Position numbers and translations under genes: made by a program. A DNA stretch of 64,000 bases from Paenibacillus alba (GTDB lineage: Bacteria > Bacillota > Bacilli > Paenibacillales > NBRC-103111): NCBI RefSeq assembly GCF_013204855.1, contig NZ_JABMKZ010000002.1, positions 124,001-188,000 of the forward strand. The letters are read 5' to 3'. Numbering within the stretch: the first letter of the stretch is position 1; every line of letters begins with the position of its first letter. The notes beneath the pieces were generated by a model. That model searched no databases, was not told the origin of the DNA, and saw only the letters and a program-made list of their open reading frames with translations. Of the stretch, positions 41,241 to 49,177 are shown piece by piece.

Positions 41241-43190
41241 CTATTTGCGTTCGATTTCTTCGACTAGCTCGGATAAATAAGTCCATCGTTCCATCGCTGC
41301 TTCCAAATCAGCCGCGGTTTGCTGCTCCTGCTCATACAAATCACGAACTCGGTCAAAATCGCTTCCGGCCGATTCAATTTGCTTTTTCAAACTCGCTGCT
41401 TTGTCTTCTAAGGAAGCAATCGTATTTTCGATTTCGTCCCATTCCTTCTGTTCTTTGAACGAAAGTTTCTTGGGACGGCTCGAACTGGAAGCATTCCCTG
41501 CTGCGGCCGAACTCGTCGCAGTTGACGGAGCTGATTTGGCCGTGCTGGCATTGCGAATCATTTCCTTGCGAGCCTGCTCAGCCTCTTCCTCTTCCCGTTT
41601 CTCTTCCAAGTAATCCGAGTAGTTGCCAATGTAAGGTTCAATTCGGCCATTACCGTCAAATGCGAATAAATGAGAAACCGTCCGATCCAAGAAATAGCGA
41701 TCATGGGACACCGTAATAACAGCCCCTGGGAATTGATCCAGGTAGTCTTCCAGTATGGTCAAAGTTTGAATATCCAAGTCATTCGTCGGCTCATCGAGCA
41801 GCAGGACATTGGGCTCGCCCATCAAGGTACGCAGCAAATAAAGTCTGCGGCGCTCTCCCCCTGACAGCTTGCCAATCGGCGACCATTGCAGCGTTGGTGA
41901 AAATAAGAATCGCTCCAGCATTTGCGATGCCGAAATCGTTTCTCCATCCGACGTGCGGATAAGCTCAGCCGCTTCCTTGATGTACTCGATGACGCGCATT
42001 TTCTCGTCCATCTCGACGTTCTCTTGCGTGTAGTACGCCAGCTTCACGGTCGTACCGGTCTCGATCGTGCCGCTGTCAGGCTGAATCCGCCCAGCGAGCA
42101 TGTTCAGCAGCGTCGATTTCCCGCTGCCGTTCGGACCGATGATGCCGAGACGATCTCGCGGCATCACGATGTAGCTGAAGCTGCTGAGCAGCGGCTTCCC
42201 GCTCTCAAATGCCTTGGTGATGGCTTCCAGCTCCATCACCTTCTTGCCTAGGCGGCTGCCAGCCAGCGCCATGTCCATCTTCTCTCCGGGACCGTCTACT
42301 TTGTGGTCCCGCAGGTCTTCGGCGCGCTGAATCCGCGCCTTCTGCTTCGTCGTGCGCGCTTTCGCGCCGCGACGGAGCCATGCGAGCTCGCGGCGCAGCA
42401 GATTCTGCCGCTTGTCTTCGCTGGATGCTTCGGACTCCATCCGCTCTGCTTTCTTCTCGAGGAACGCCTCATAGTTGCCCTCGTAGCTGTAGATCTTGCC
42501 CCGGTCCAGTTCCAGCATGCGGTTCGTTACCCGCTCCAGGAAGTACCGGTCATGCGTAACGAGCAGCAGCGCGCCGCGCCACTTGCCGAGGAATTCCTCG
42601 AGCCAGATGGCGGTCTCGTTATCAATATGGTTCGTCGGCTCATCCAGGATGAGCAGGTCGGCGGGCTGAATCAGCACGCGCGCCATGGCGACACGCTTGC
42701 GCTGACCGCCGGACAGCTGGCCGACGGGCTTGTCGAACTGGCTGATGCCTAGCTTCATCAGCACAGTTTTGGCCAAGGTGCTGGCTTCCCAGGCACCTTG
42801 CTCATCCATGCGCGACTGGGCTGCGAACAGCCGCGATTGTTTTTTCTCGCTGGAAGCGTCGAGCTCCAGCTCTGCAAGTGCCAGCTCATAGTCGCGAAGC
42901 GTCTTCATGAGCGGCGTATCGCCGTGGAATACTTGCTCAAGAACCGTGGAGTTCGGATCGAACTCCGGGTTCTGCGGCAAGTATTCCACGCGGAAATGGT
43001 TCGCGTGCACAAGCTTGCCGCGATCCGCTGTTTCCAGCCCCGCCAGCAGCTTCAGCAGCGTGGACTTGCCTGTGCCGTTCACGCCAATGAGACCGATGCG
43101 CTGCTTCTCGTTCACCGTGAACGAGATATCATCGAACAACACCTTGTCGCCAAATGTTTTGGTAATGTTGACTGCACTCAGTATATTCAT
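41241..43190 (-). CDS. yfmR: ABC-F protein, YfmR/Uup type
   Basis: 649 residues: two ABC domains (GVNGTGKST / GPNGSGKST; LILDEPTNHIDNETA / LLLDEPTNDLDIQTL) and a C-terminal coiled coil (about 560-649, KEWDEIENTIASLEDKAASL) that marks the YfmR/Uup group. YfmR acts at ribosomes stalled on proline-rich or acidic tracts and overlaps functionally with EF-P. Its ATG overlaps the stop of the M42 peptidase gene (ATGA), so translation is coupled. The first half of the gene (about 42000-43100) is visibly richer in GC than the second. Confidence 0.92.
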   Translation of the reverse strand: MNILSAVNITKTFGDKVLFDDISFTVNEKQRIGLIGVNGTGKSTLLKLLAGLETADRGKLVHANHFRVEYLPQNPEFDPNSTVLEQVFHGDTPLMKTLRDYELALAELELDASSEKKQSRLFAAQSRMDEQGAWEASTLAKTVLMKLGISQFDKPVGQLSGGQRKRVAMARVLIQPADLLILDEPTNHIDNETAIWLEEFLGKWRGALLLVTHDRYFLERVTNRMLELDRGKIYSYEGNYEAFLEKKAERMESEASSEDKRQNLLRRELAWLRRGAKARTTKQKARIQRAEDLRDHKVDGPGEKMDMALAGSRLGKKVMELEAITKAFESGKPLLSSFSYIVMPRDRLGIIGPNGSGKSTLLNMLAGRIQPDSGTIETGTTVKLAYYTQENVEMDEKMRVIEYIKEAAELIRTSDGETISASQMLERFLFSPTLQWSPIGKLSGGERRRLYLLRTLMGEPNVLLLDEPTNDLDIQTLTILEDYLDQFPGAVITVSHDRYFLDRTVSHLFAFDGNGRIEPYIGNYSDYLEEKREEEEAEQARKEMIRNASTAKSAPSTATSSAAAGNASSSSRPKKLSFKEQKEWDEIENTIASLEDKAASLKKQIESAGSDFDRVRDLYEQEQQTAADLEAAMERWTYLSELVEEIERK

Positions 43191-44236
43191 GCTTCCACCG
43201 GCTCCATGATATAGGCGGCAAGCAGAGCTGCTGTATTCACTACTGCATCCATATGCGTTCTTTCCATGCTGTGTGACGCATGAACGCCGGGACCAACCAA
43301 CGCCGCACGAATATCGCGTCCGCCTCTGAGCGCGGCTGTTGCATCTGAGCTGTATCTTGGATAAATATCAACGGCATAGCCGATTTCCAGCTTCTCCGCA
43401 AGCTCGATCATTTTCGAAGTCATCTGATAATCATAAGGCCCCGAGGAATCTTTTGCACAGATCGAAACATCGCGTTCACTGCCGCTCAAATCATCGCCAA
43501 GCGCGCCCATATCGACCGCAATGAAATCCGTAATATCTTCTGGAATGAAAGATGAGCCATGACCAACCTCTTCATAATTAGAGAAGAACAGCTTGATCGT
43601 GAATACAGGCTGCAAGCCTTCTTCTTTCATTAGCTTAAGCAAACCGAACAATGACGCAACACTAGCTTTATCGTCCAAATGACGTGACTTTACGAAGCCA
43701 TTGTCTTTCACTTGTACCCTCGGATCGAACGAAATATAATCGCCAACGCGAATGCCCAAAGCTTGAACCTCTTTTTTGGAATTTACCAATTCATCAATAC
43801 GCACTTCCATATTGGCTTCATCCCGTTTGTACTCTCTAGCATCCTCATACACATGGACAGAAGGCCGTGAAGTTAAAATAGTACCATCATAGACACGTTC
43901 ATCACGTGTATGAATTTGCACGTATTCATTTTCGATGGCTCCCATCATGAATCCGCCCAAAGAAGTGATTTTCAAAGTACCGTTCTCTTTGATAGAGCGA
44001 ACCATGGCGCCAAGTGTATCCACATGGGCAGAGATGCCGATCACTCGGTCTTCGCGTGTTCCCGGTATGGTTACAATGCCGCAGCCTTTATTCGTATATG
44101 TAAGCTCATATCCGAGTTTAGTTACTTCTTGCTGCACCTTTTGCATAATGTGGTGCGTATAACCTGTCGGACTTGGTGTGCGCAGCAGCATCTCCAGGAT
44201 GTCCGTCATATAGGCTTGATCAAGTTTTGACTTCAC
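43187..44236 (-). CDS. M42-family aminopeptidase / glutamyl aminopeptidase-like
   Basis: 349 residues. Metal-binding motifs of M42 proteases: GISAHVDTLGAMV (first His), KSRHLDDKASVASLF (bridging Asp), FFSNYEEVGHGSSF (catalytic Glu), FIAVDMG (Asp) and GPGVHASHSMERTH (last His). Tetrahedral M42 aminopeptidases digest peptides in the cytoplasm; YsdC/FrvX relatives. It precedes yfmR and is coupled to it. Upstream (44276-44360) lies a structured terminator-like element. Confidence 0.92.
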   Translation of the reverse strand: MKSKLDQAYMTDILEMLLRTPSPTGYTHHIMQKVQQEVTKLGYELTYTNKGCGIVTIPGTREDRVIGISAHVDTLGAMVRSIKENGTLKITSLGGFMMGAIENEYVQIHTRDERVYDGTILTSRPSVHVYEDAREYKRDEANMEVRIDELVNSKKEVQALGIRVGDYISFDPRVQVKDNGFVKSRHLDDKASVASLFGLLKLMKEEGLQPVFTIKLFFSNYEEVGHGSSFIPEDITDFIAVDMGALGDDLSGSERDVSICAKDSSGPYDYQMTSKMIELAEKLEIGYAVDIYPRYSSDATAALRGGRDIRAALVGPGVHASHSMERTHMDAVVNTAALLAAYIMEPVEA

Positions 44237-44275
44237 TTGGGAATCATCCCTTTTCTATAAATTAATGGCTGTCTA

Positions 44276-44360
44276 AACAAACAAAAAACAGTGCAGCCTA
44301 GGATACTTAGGCATGCTAGTGACATAAATCACCAACTAACCTCTTCTAAGGATACTACAC
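44276..44360 (-). terminator. branched terminator-like RNA element between the Dabb and M42 genes
   Basis: On the minus strand AACAGTG at the start pairs with CACTGTT at the end, followed by TTTTTTGTTTG. Inside are CTTAG/CTAAG and a GTGA..TCAC hairpin, giving a multibranch fold rather than a simple stem. It either ends the Dabb transcript or acts as a leader attenuator for the peptidase-yfmR operon, 40 bases before the peptidase start. Confidence 0.55.
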
Positions 44361-44386
44361 TGTTCCCTTATGTTTTTCAAACCTGA

Positions 44387-44677
44387 TTAGCTTAAGAAAT
44401 CCACACAAACCGAAGTACCATCAAGAACTGTCTTCATATGAGCCTTCACTGCTTCATGAATTGGATGTGTGTCATAGACCTTCAGATCCTCTACAGAATC
44501 AAATTTCGTGATTAGCGCAATATCATAAGAACGTTCCAAATGAAGGATATCGGTTCCAACCTCAATATATCGGAGAACATCAATTTTGCCTTCCATATTG
44601 GTAAGAACATTTTTGGTTACTTCTACAGCTTCCGGACTGCGGTCTTTCAGCTTAAAAAACACAATGTGAGTTAACAT
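44387..44677 (-). CDS. Dabb-family (stress-responsive A/B barrel) protein
   Basis: 96 residues, beta-alpha-beta repeat: LTHIVFFKLKDRSPEAVEV at the start, VGTDILHLERSYDIALITKF in the middle, and VYDTHPIHEAVKAHMKTVLD with the conserved His. The Dabb fold is a dimeric alpha/beta barrel; roles vary from aromatic-substrate enzymes to stress proteins of unknown function. It follows yfmM by 21 bases. Confidence 0.9.
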   Translation of the reverse strand: MLTHIVFFKLKDRSPEAVEVTKNVLTNMEGKIDVLRYIEVGTDILHLERSYDIALITKFDSVEDLKVYDTHPIHEAVKAHMKTVLDGTSVCVDFLS

Positions 44678-44698
44678 GAATCATTTCCCCCTGTGAAA

Positions 44699-46255
44699 TT
44701 AATTAGTTACTTTCGCTGACCATTCTTCAACATCCCAAACTCTAGTTACCCAACCTTCATAGAATTCAGGTTCATGGCAAACGAGTAAAACAGTACCTTT
44801 ATATGCTTTCAAAGCGCGCTGGAGCTCTTCTTTGGCAACGACGTCCAAATGGTTCGTTGGCTCATCAAACAGCAGCCAGTTGCTTTCTCGCATCAGTAAT
44901 TTGCAAAGCCTGACTTTCGCTTGCTCACCACCGCTAAGCTTGCTCATTGCGCGCGTGATGTGCTCATTTTTGAGTCCAACTCGAGCAAGCGCTCCTCTAA
45001 CCTCATTCTGCGTCATGGAAGAGAACTCATTCCAAACGTCATCAATCGGTGTCATATTGGGCGCTTTCACCTCTTGCTCAAAATAAGCAGGGCTTAAATA
45101 ATCGCCAAGAAACGTTTTGCCGCTGAATGGTTCAATTTTACCCAAAATGGTCTTGAGCAATGTTGATTTACCAACCCCATTGCACCCGACGATCGCAATC
45201 TTCTCGCCGCGTTCAATCGTGACATTCATCTCAGGTAATAGAGCGCGATCATAGCCGATCTCCAGCTTTTGCGCCTCAAAAACAACTCTACTGCTTGAAC
45301 GCGATTCTTTGAACACGAAAGTCGGTTTCATAGCCGTCTCTGGACGTTCAATGCGATCAATTTTATCAAGCTGCTTCTCCCGACTCTTAGCCCTTGTAGA
45401 AGTTGAGGCACGCGCTTTGTTTCGCGCAATGAAATCCTCTTGCTTTTTGATAAATTCCTGCTGCTTTTCATACGCATCAATATGCTGTGATTTGTTCATT
45501 TCCGCCATATCAAGGAATTTCTCATAATTCGCTGTGTAGCGAGTAAGCTTCGTAAATTCCAGATGATAGACCACATTGACGACTTCATTCATGAATTCCG
45601 TGTCATGTGAAATAAGCATAAAAGCAAACGGGTAGTCCTTAAGATACATCTTCAACCATTCAATGTGTTCTACGTCCAAGTAGTTCGTCGGCTCATCCAA
45701 AAGAAGCACAGTCGGCTTCTCCAAAAGAAGCTTCGCCAGAAGAACTTTCGTCCGCTGTCCGCCGCTCAAGGAAGTAACATCACGCTCGAGGCCAATTGCA
45801 TTAAGTCCAAGGCCATTAGCCATTTCATCAATTTTAACATCCAACAAATAGAATCCGCCAATGTCCAAGCGCTCTTGAATTTCGCCCATTTGCTCTAGCA
45901 GCAATTCAAGATCATCTGGCGTGGCATCTCCCATTTTCTCTGTAATGGCCATCATTTCTTTTTCCGCTTCAAATAAAGGTAGAAAAGCATCACGCAGAAT
46001 ATCACGAATCGTTTTGCCTGGCGTCAGCACCGAGTGCTGATCCAAGTAGCCATAATGAACTCGTGGCGTCCACTCCACTTTTCCTGTATCCTTCAAAAGC
46101 TTACCAGTCAATATATTCATCAACGTGGATTTCCCCACGCCATTTGCTCCAACAATACCAACACGTTCGCCCGCAAGCAATCGGAATGACACGTTTTTGA
46201 ATAATGTCCGATCTCCGAAGCTATGGCTCAAATCTTCAATTGTCAAAAGACTCAT
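44699..46255 (-). CDS. yfmM: ABC-F protein, YfmM type
   Basis: 518 residues, two ABC domains with intact Walker A (GANGVGKST, GCNGVGKST), signatures LSGGQRTKVLLAKLLL and LSGGEQAKVRLCKLLM, and Walker B LLLDEPTNYLDV / LLFDEPTNHLDV; the linker contains ARASTSTRAKSREKQLDK. The short C-terminal end and overall length match YfmM. Third ABC-F gene in seven kilobases. A good extended -10 promoter lies about 60 bases upstream. Confidence 0.88.
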   Translation of the reverse strand: MSLLTIEDLSHSFGDRTLFKNVSFRLLAGERVGIVGANGVGKSTLMNILTGKLLKDTGKVEWTPRVHYGYLDQHSVLTPGKTIRDILRDAFLPLFEAEKEMMAITEKMGDATPDDLELLLEQMGEIQERLDIGGFYLLDVKIDEMANGLGLNAIGLERDVTSLSGGQRTKVLLAKLLLEKPTVLLLDEPTNYLDVEHIEWLKMYLKDYPFAFMLISHDTEFMNEVVNVVYHLEFTKLTRYTANYEKFLDMAEMNKSQHIDAYEKQQEFIKKQEDFIARNKARASTSTRAKSREKQLDKIDRIERPETAMKPTFVFKESRSSSRVVFEAQKLEIGYDRALLPEMNVTIERGEKIAIVGCNGVGKSTLLKTILGKIEPFSGKTFLGDYLSPAYFEQEVKAPNMTPIDDVWNEFSSMTQNEVRGALARVGLKNEHITRAMSKLSGGEQAKVRLCKLLMRESNWLLFDEPTNHLDVVAKEELQRALKAYKGTVLLVCHEPEFYEGWVTRVWDVEEWSAKVTN

Positions 46256-46312
46256 CTCGTAAACACAAACCCCTGTCTGTTAAAAACTAATCGCATCCAT
46301 TCGCGACTTCTT

Positions 46313-46321
46313 ATTATACCA
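46313..46321 (-). promoter_or_regulatory. extended -10 promoter of yfmM
   Basis: TGGTATAAT on the minus strand (46321-46313): TATAAT with an upstream TG. No good -35 box is seen at 17 bases, as is common for extended -10 promoters. Leader about 50 bases. Confidence 0.5.
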
Positions 46322-46383
46322 CTCGCGCTGCAAGACAGGAAGTAGTTAAATTGTTTTAGGAAGCGTATTCATGCAAGAATTGC

Positions 46384-46407
46384 ATAAAAACGCCCCTTTT
46401 GGGACGC
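46384..46407 (-). terminator. terminator of the tad operon
   Basis: Minus-strand stem GCGTCCC / GGGGCGT with AAAA loop (46407-46390), followed by TTTTTAT, 54 bases after the FHA gene stop. Confidence 0.75.
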
Positions 46408-46460
46408 AATATTTTATCATCGCTTGTCATTTCCGCCTTCTTTTCACATTTTCCTTCGCT

Positions 46461-47951
46461 TTATTGCCTAAACCTCATTTCCTGTCTGACTATACGAATT
46501 TCGTCTCCGTCCTTCAGTGCATAAGATTGATAAGCAACCAGTGATTCGCCATTTAAATAGGTCCCATTGGTTGAACCAGCATCTTGAATCTCGTAGCTGT
46601 GTTCTTTTTTTATGATCTCGGCATGAATGCGAGAAACACCTGCTTCTTCCAACATACAGTCAACGTTAATATTCGCGTCTCCTCTTCCTATTGTAAAATG
46701 ATCGTTAGTGATAGAGATCGTTCTCTCGTTATCTGCGGTCTTTACTTCGATGCGCGGCCCGGCTGTCTTTGGCTTCATATTACCTAAGAAAACCGTTGCA
46801 TTAGGCAATTTATGATGAAGCAGTGATGTATGCTGGTGTAAATTGTCATAGTAATGCTGAACATCTATAAGCTTCTCATCAGCCTCTGGAATTTGACTTT
46901 TCACTATACTCTCAGTTTGTTTTTCACCCATTGGCGTGAACGTTTGATGTTGTCTATCGTGTGGGGTAATGGGCAAACCAAGATATTTCAAAACAAACGA
47001 AATATCTGCCAGTATTATGGTGATACCAGCAGCAACATGCAGAGTCCCCGTCGACGGATATGTAAAATAATTTTGCCATACAAAAGCACTGAGTAAAATA
47101 ACTACAGCAAGTGCAATCAGTTGTGACCTTTGCCTTAGAGGTGTAAAGAAAGTTGATTGCAAATCAGCTTTCACTACTTGCTCATCTTGCTGCATTTCAA
47201 GTGCATTTTGATTCCATTTTCGGGGCTCTGGCTGATCGTCCACTTGCCGGGCTAGATGGGGCCTTGGCAAGCTATTGAACTGCTCAGGAGGTGGTGGATC
47301 TGGCAATGTTCGATTCTTTTCTAATTCATAGTTGTGAATGACTGGAGCTGCCAACTCCTTTGGCACAACGGTTTGCTTGTCCATTAGCTGCAAGAAAAAA
47401 TCTTTAAAATCTTGTAGTCGATGCATGGGTGTGCATGACCCCAGCATCGCATTCACCTCATTCCTTTCCTCTTCTTTCAAAGCAAGCAGCATGTGATCCA
47501 TAAATAAAGCTAACGATTTATGAACGGACTGATCTTCCGATAACAGTTCAATAGGTATGTAAGTCAAATAGATATCTGACCATTCAGCACCCATAAAAAT
47601 AAAATTCTCTTTCAGCACATACCCTTCTTCGTTTAACATATAGTTCATACTCGCTTCAAGAGTGCTTACGATGGCAACCATCATTTTAGCGAAATTAAGC
47701 TTGGAGAGCCCTTCTATTTTCACCATATGAGCAAGCATGCGTTTCGACGAAATGTTGTAAAGCAGGCTGATCCGGAAATCTATTTCCTGTATTTCCAAGG
47801 GCAACAGATTCGGGATGTCATTAGCCTCAAGCATCTTAACCTGCAGCATGGACAACTCTTTCACCTCTAATCCACGCTCTTTATGAAGCGCCATATAATG
47901 GCCGTGATTGTAGACAAACTCATACCTAAGGCCAAATACTTCTTGTGTCAA
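46461..47951 (-). CDS. FHA-domain protein, last gene of the tad operon (DUF6382-like N-terminus)
   Basis: About 497 residues from a TTG at 47951 behind GAGAGGTGGTG; two in-frame ATGs at 47990 and 47972 overlap the prepilin-peptidase gene and lack a ribosome site. The N-terminal ~200 residues (FRISLLYNISSKRMLAHM, EGYVLKENFIFMGA) resemble DUF6382; then a Pro-rich linker, a membrane helix (about 285-303, LIALAVVILLSAFVW) and a C-terminal FHA domain (FTIGRGDANINV, VSRIHAEI, DAGSTNGTYLNG). FHA domains bind phosphothreonine, which points to partnership with the Ser/Thr kinase at 58084. Confidence 0.85.
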   Translation of the reverse strand: MTQEVFGLRYEFVYNHGHYMALHKERGLEVKELSMLQVKMLEANDIPNLLPLEIQEIDFRISLLYNISSKRMLAHMVKIEGLSKLNFAKMMVAIVSTLEASMNYMLNEEGYVLKENFIFMGAEWSDIYLTYIPIELLSEDQSVHKSLALFMDHMLLALKEEERNEVNAMLGSCTPMHRLQDFKDFFLQLMDKQTVVPKELAAPVIHNYELEKNRTLPDPPPPEQFNSLPRPHLARQVDDQPEPRKWNQNALEMQQDEQVVKADLQSTFFTPLRQRSQLIALAVVILLSAFVWQNYFTYPSTGTLHVAAGITIILADISFVLKYLGLPITPHDRQHQTFTPMGEKQTESIVKSQIPEADEKLIDVQHYYDNLHQHTSLLHHKLPNATVFLGNMKPKTAGPRIEVKTADNERTISITNDHFTIGRGDANINVDCMLEEAGVSRIHAEIIKKEHSYEIQDAGSTNGTYLNGESLVAYQSYALKDGDEIRIVRQEMRFRQ

Positions 47952-47968
47952 GGCTTCACCACCTCTCC

Positions 47969-48478
47969 TCATAAAAACGTATAACACCATGTCAATCCTA
48001 CGCCAGGTACAACCGCATACATAAACGGAAATTTCGTGTTTTTTTGATGCTTCAAAGCTTGCAAACTGCTCATATCATGGCACGCGATAGCCCCATACAA
48101 CCATAAGGCAAGCTTGTGTCCAGTTGCTGCCATCTGCCTCTTAATAACGAGTAAAAAAAGACCGATAAGACCAGCACACAAGATCGCATAGAGCATGGAT
48201 TGCACAACGAATGTGACTCCCATGATGGCGCCAATTGCTGCAAACAGCTTTACATCACCAGCGCCTAAAGCTCCAAAAAAGTAAAGCAAGATCAGCGCAA
48301 TAAATCCAACTGCCGCTCCAACCAAGGCGATAAGCAGCCCCTTCCATCCCTCGGAAGCAAAATGGAAAAACACACCTACAATTGATCCACATAGTGTCAA
48401 TTTATTTGGAATGATGGAATGACGGATATCGGTAATACAAGCTACCGTAACGAACAGCAAAAGGATAACATGAATCAT
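47969..48478 (-). CDS. tadV: prepilin peptidase, TadV/CpaA (A24) type
   Basis: 169 residues from ATG 48478 behind GGAGGAGGGG. About five membrane helices with the two catalytic aspartates: TDIRHSIIPNKLT (first) and GALGAGDVKLF (GxGD-type second). It cleaves the leader of the Flp pilin and TadE-like pseudopilins in the membrane. Longer at the C-terminus than minimal TadV proteins. Confidence 0.9.
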   Translation of the reverse strand: MIHVILLLFVTVACITDIRHSIIPNKLTLCGSIVGVFFHFASEGWKGLLIALVGAAVGFIALILLYFFGALGAGDVKLFAAIGAIMGVTFVVQSMLYAILCAGLIGLFLLVIKRQMAATGHKLALWLYGAIACHDMSSLQALKHQKNTKFPFMYAVVPGVGLTWCYTFL

Positions 48479-48494
48479 AAATTCCCCTCCTCCA

Positions 48495-49163
48495 TTAAGC
48501 ACCAACCCATGCTCGCTCATAGGCTCTCTTTTTTAGAATGATCCTCTGACTGATAAATGGTAAAGGAAGCTTATAAGTAATCTGAGCTTCAATGCTCAGG
48601 ATTGCGTTTCTGCCGTTTTCCATACTAGGAAGGGTTATCGAGGTCACCTTAAATGTATCTTTTGGAACTGTTCGTTCATCACAAAAGGCATAAACAATCG
48701 GTGTAAAGACCGTTTGCATGCGCGATTTTATGTGGACATCATAGAACTCGTCCAACGCCTCCGCACCCTTATCTTCACTGAGTTCACGCTTCTCTTTCTC
48801 CCATCTGATTAATTCTAAGAGTGGCTCTGGAATGTAAGCGGCGTATTCATCGGCCAAGTTTTCAGCATTCGTCACTTGTGTTCTCGCAGATTGCACACGT
48901 TCGATTACGCCCGTCAACATCTCAACCGGCCGGCTCTGCGCGAGCTTCGACTTGGCTTCTTGTACGAGGAGCTGCACGGGATACAGTTGACCCGCGATGC
49001 TTTTGGTTGCTTCGCTCACACCTGCTTGCAGAGCTAATTCCAAAACAGCAATCTGAATACAAACAACCAAACCGACAACAAATGCCAGAAAGAAAGGTAA
49101 CACAAAGGAAGCCTCCAGTACGATTCCTCCTTGCTGCTCTTTATAAAATTTATGAATCACCAC
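48495..49163 (-). CDS. TadE-like pilus protein
   Basis: 222 residues. Short basic N-terminus, then EQQGGIVLEASFVLPFFLAF, the E-containing hydrophobic segment of TadE/TadF pseudopilins, followed by a periplasm-like outer domain rich in helices (QLLVQEAKSKLAQS). Same operon, between the TadG-like and prepilin-peptidase genes. Confidence 0.82.
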   Translation of the reverse strand: MVIHKFYKEQQGGIVLEASFVLPFFLAFVVGLVVCIQIAVLELALQAGVSEATKSIAGQLYPVQLLVQEAKSKLAQSRPVEMLTGVIERVQSARTQVTNAENLADEYAAYIPEPLLELIRWEKEKRELSEDKGAEALDEFYDVHIKSRMQTVFTPIVYAFCDERTVPKDTFKVTSITLPSMENGRNAILSIEAQITYKLPLPFISQRIILKKRAYERAWVGA

Positions 49164-49177
49164 TGCACTCTCCTTTA

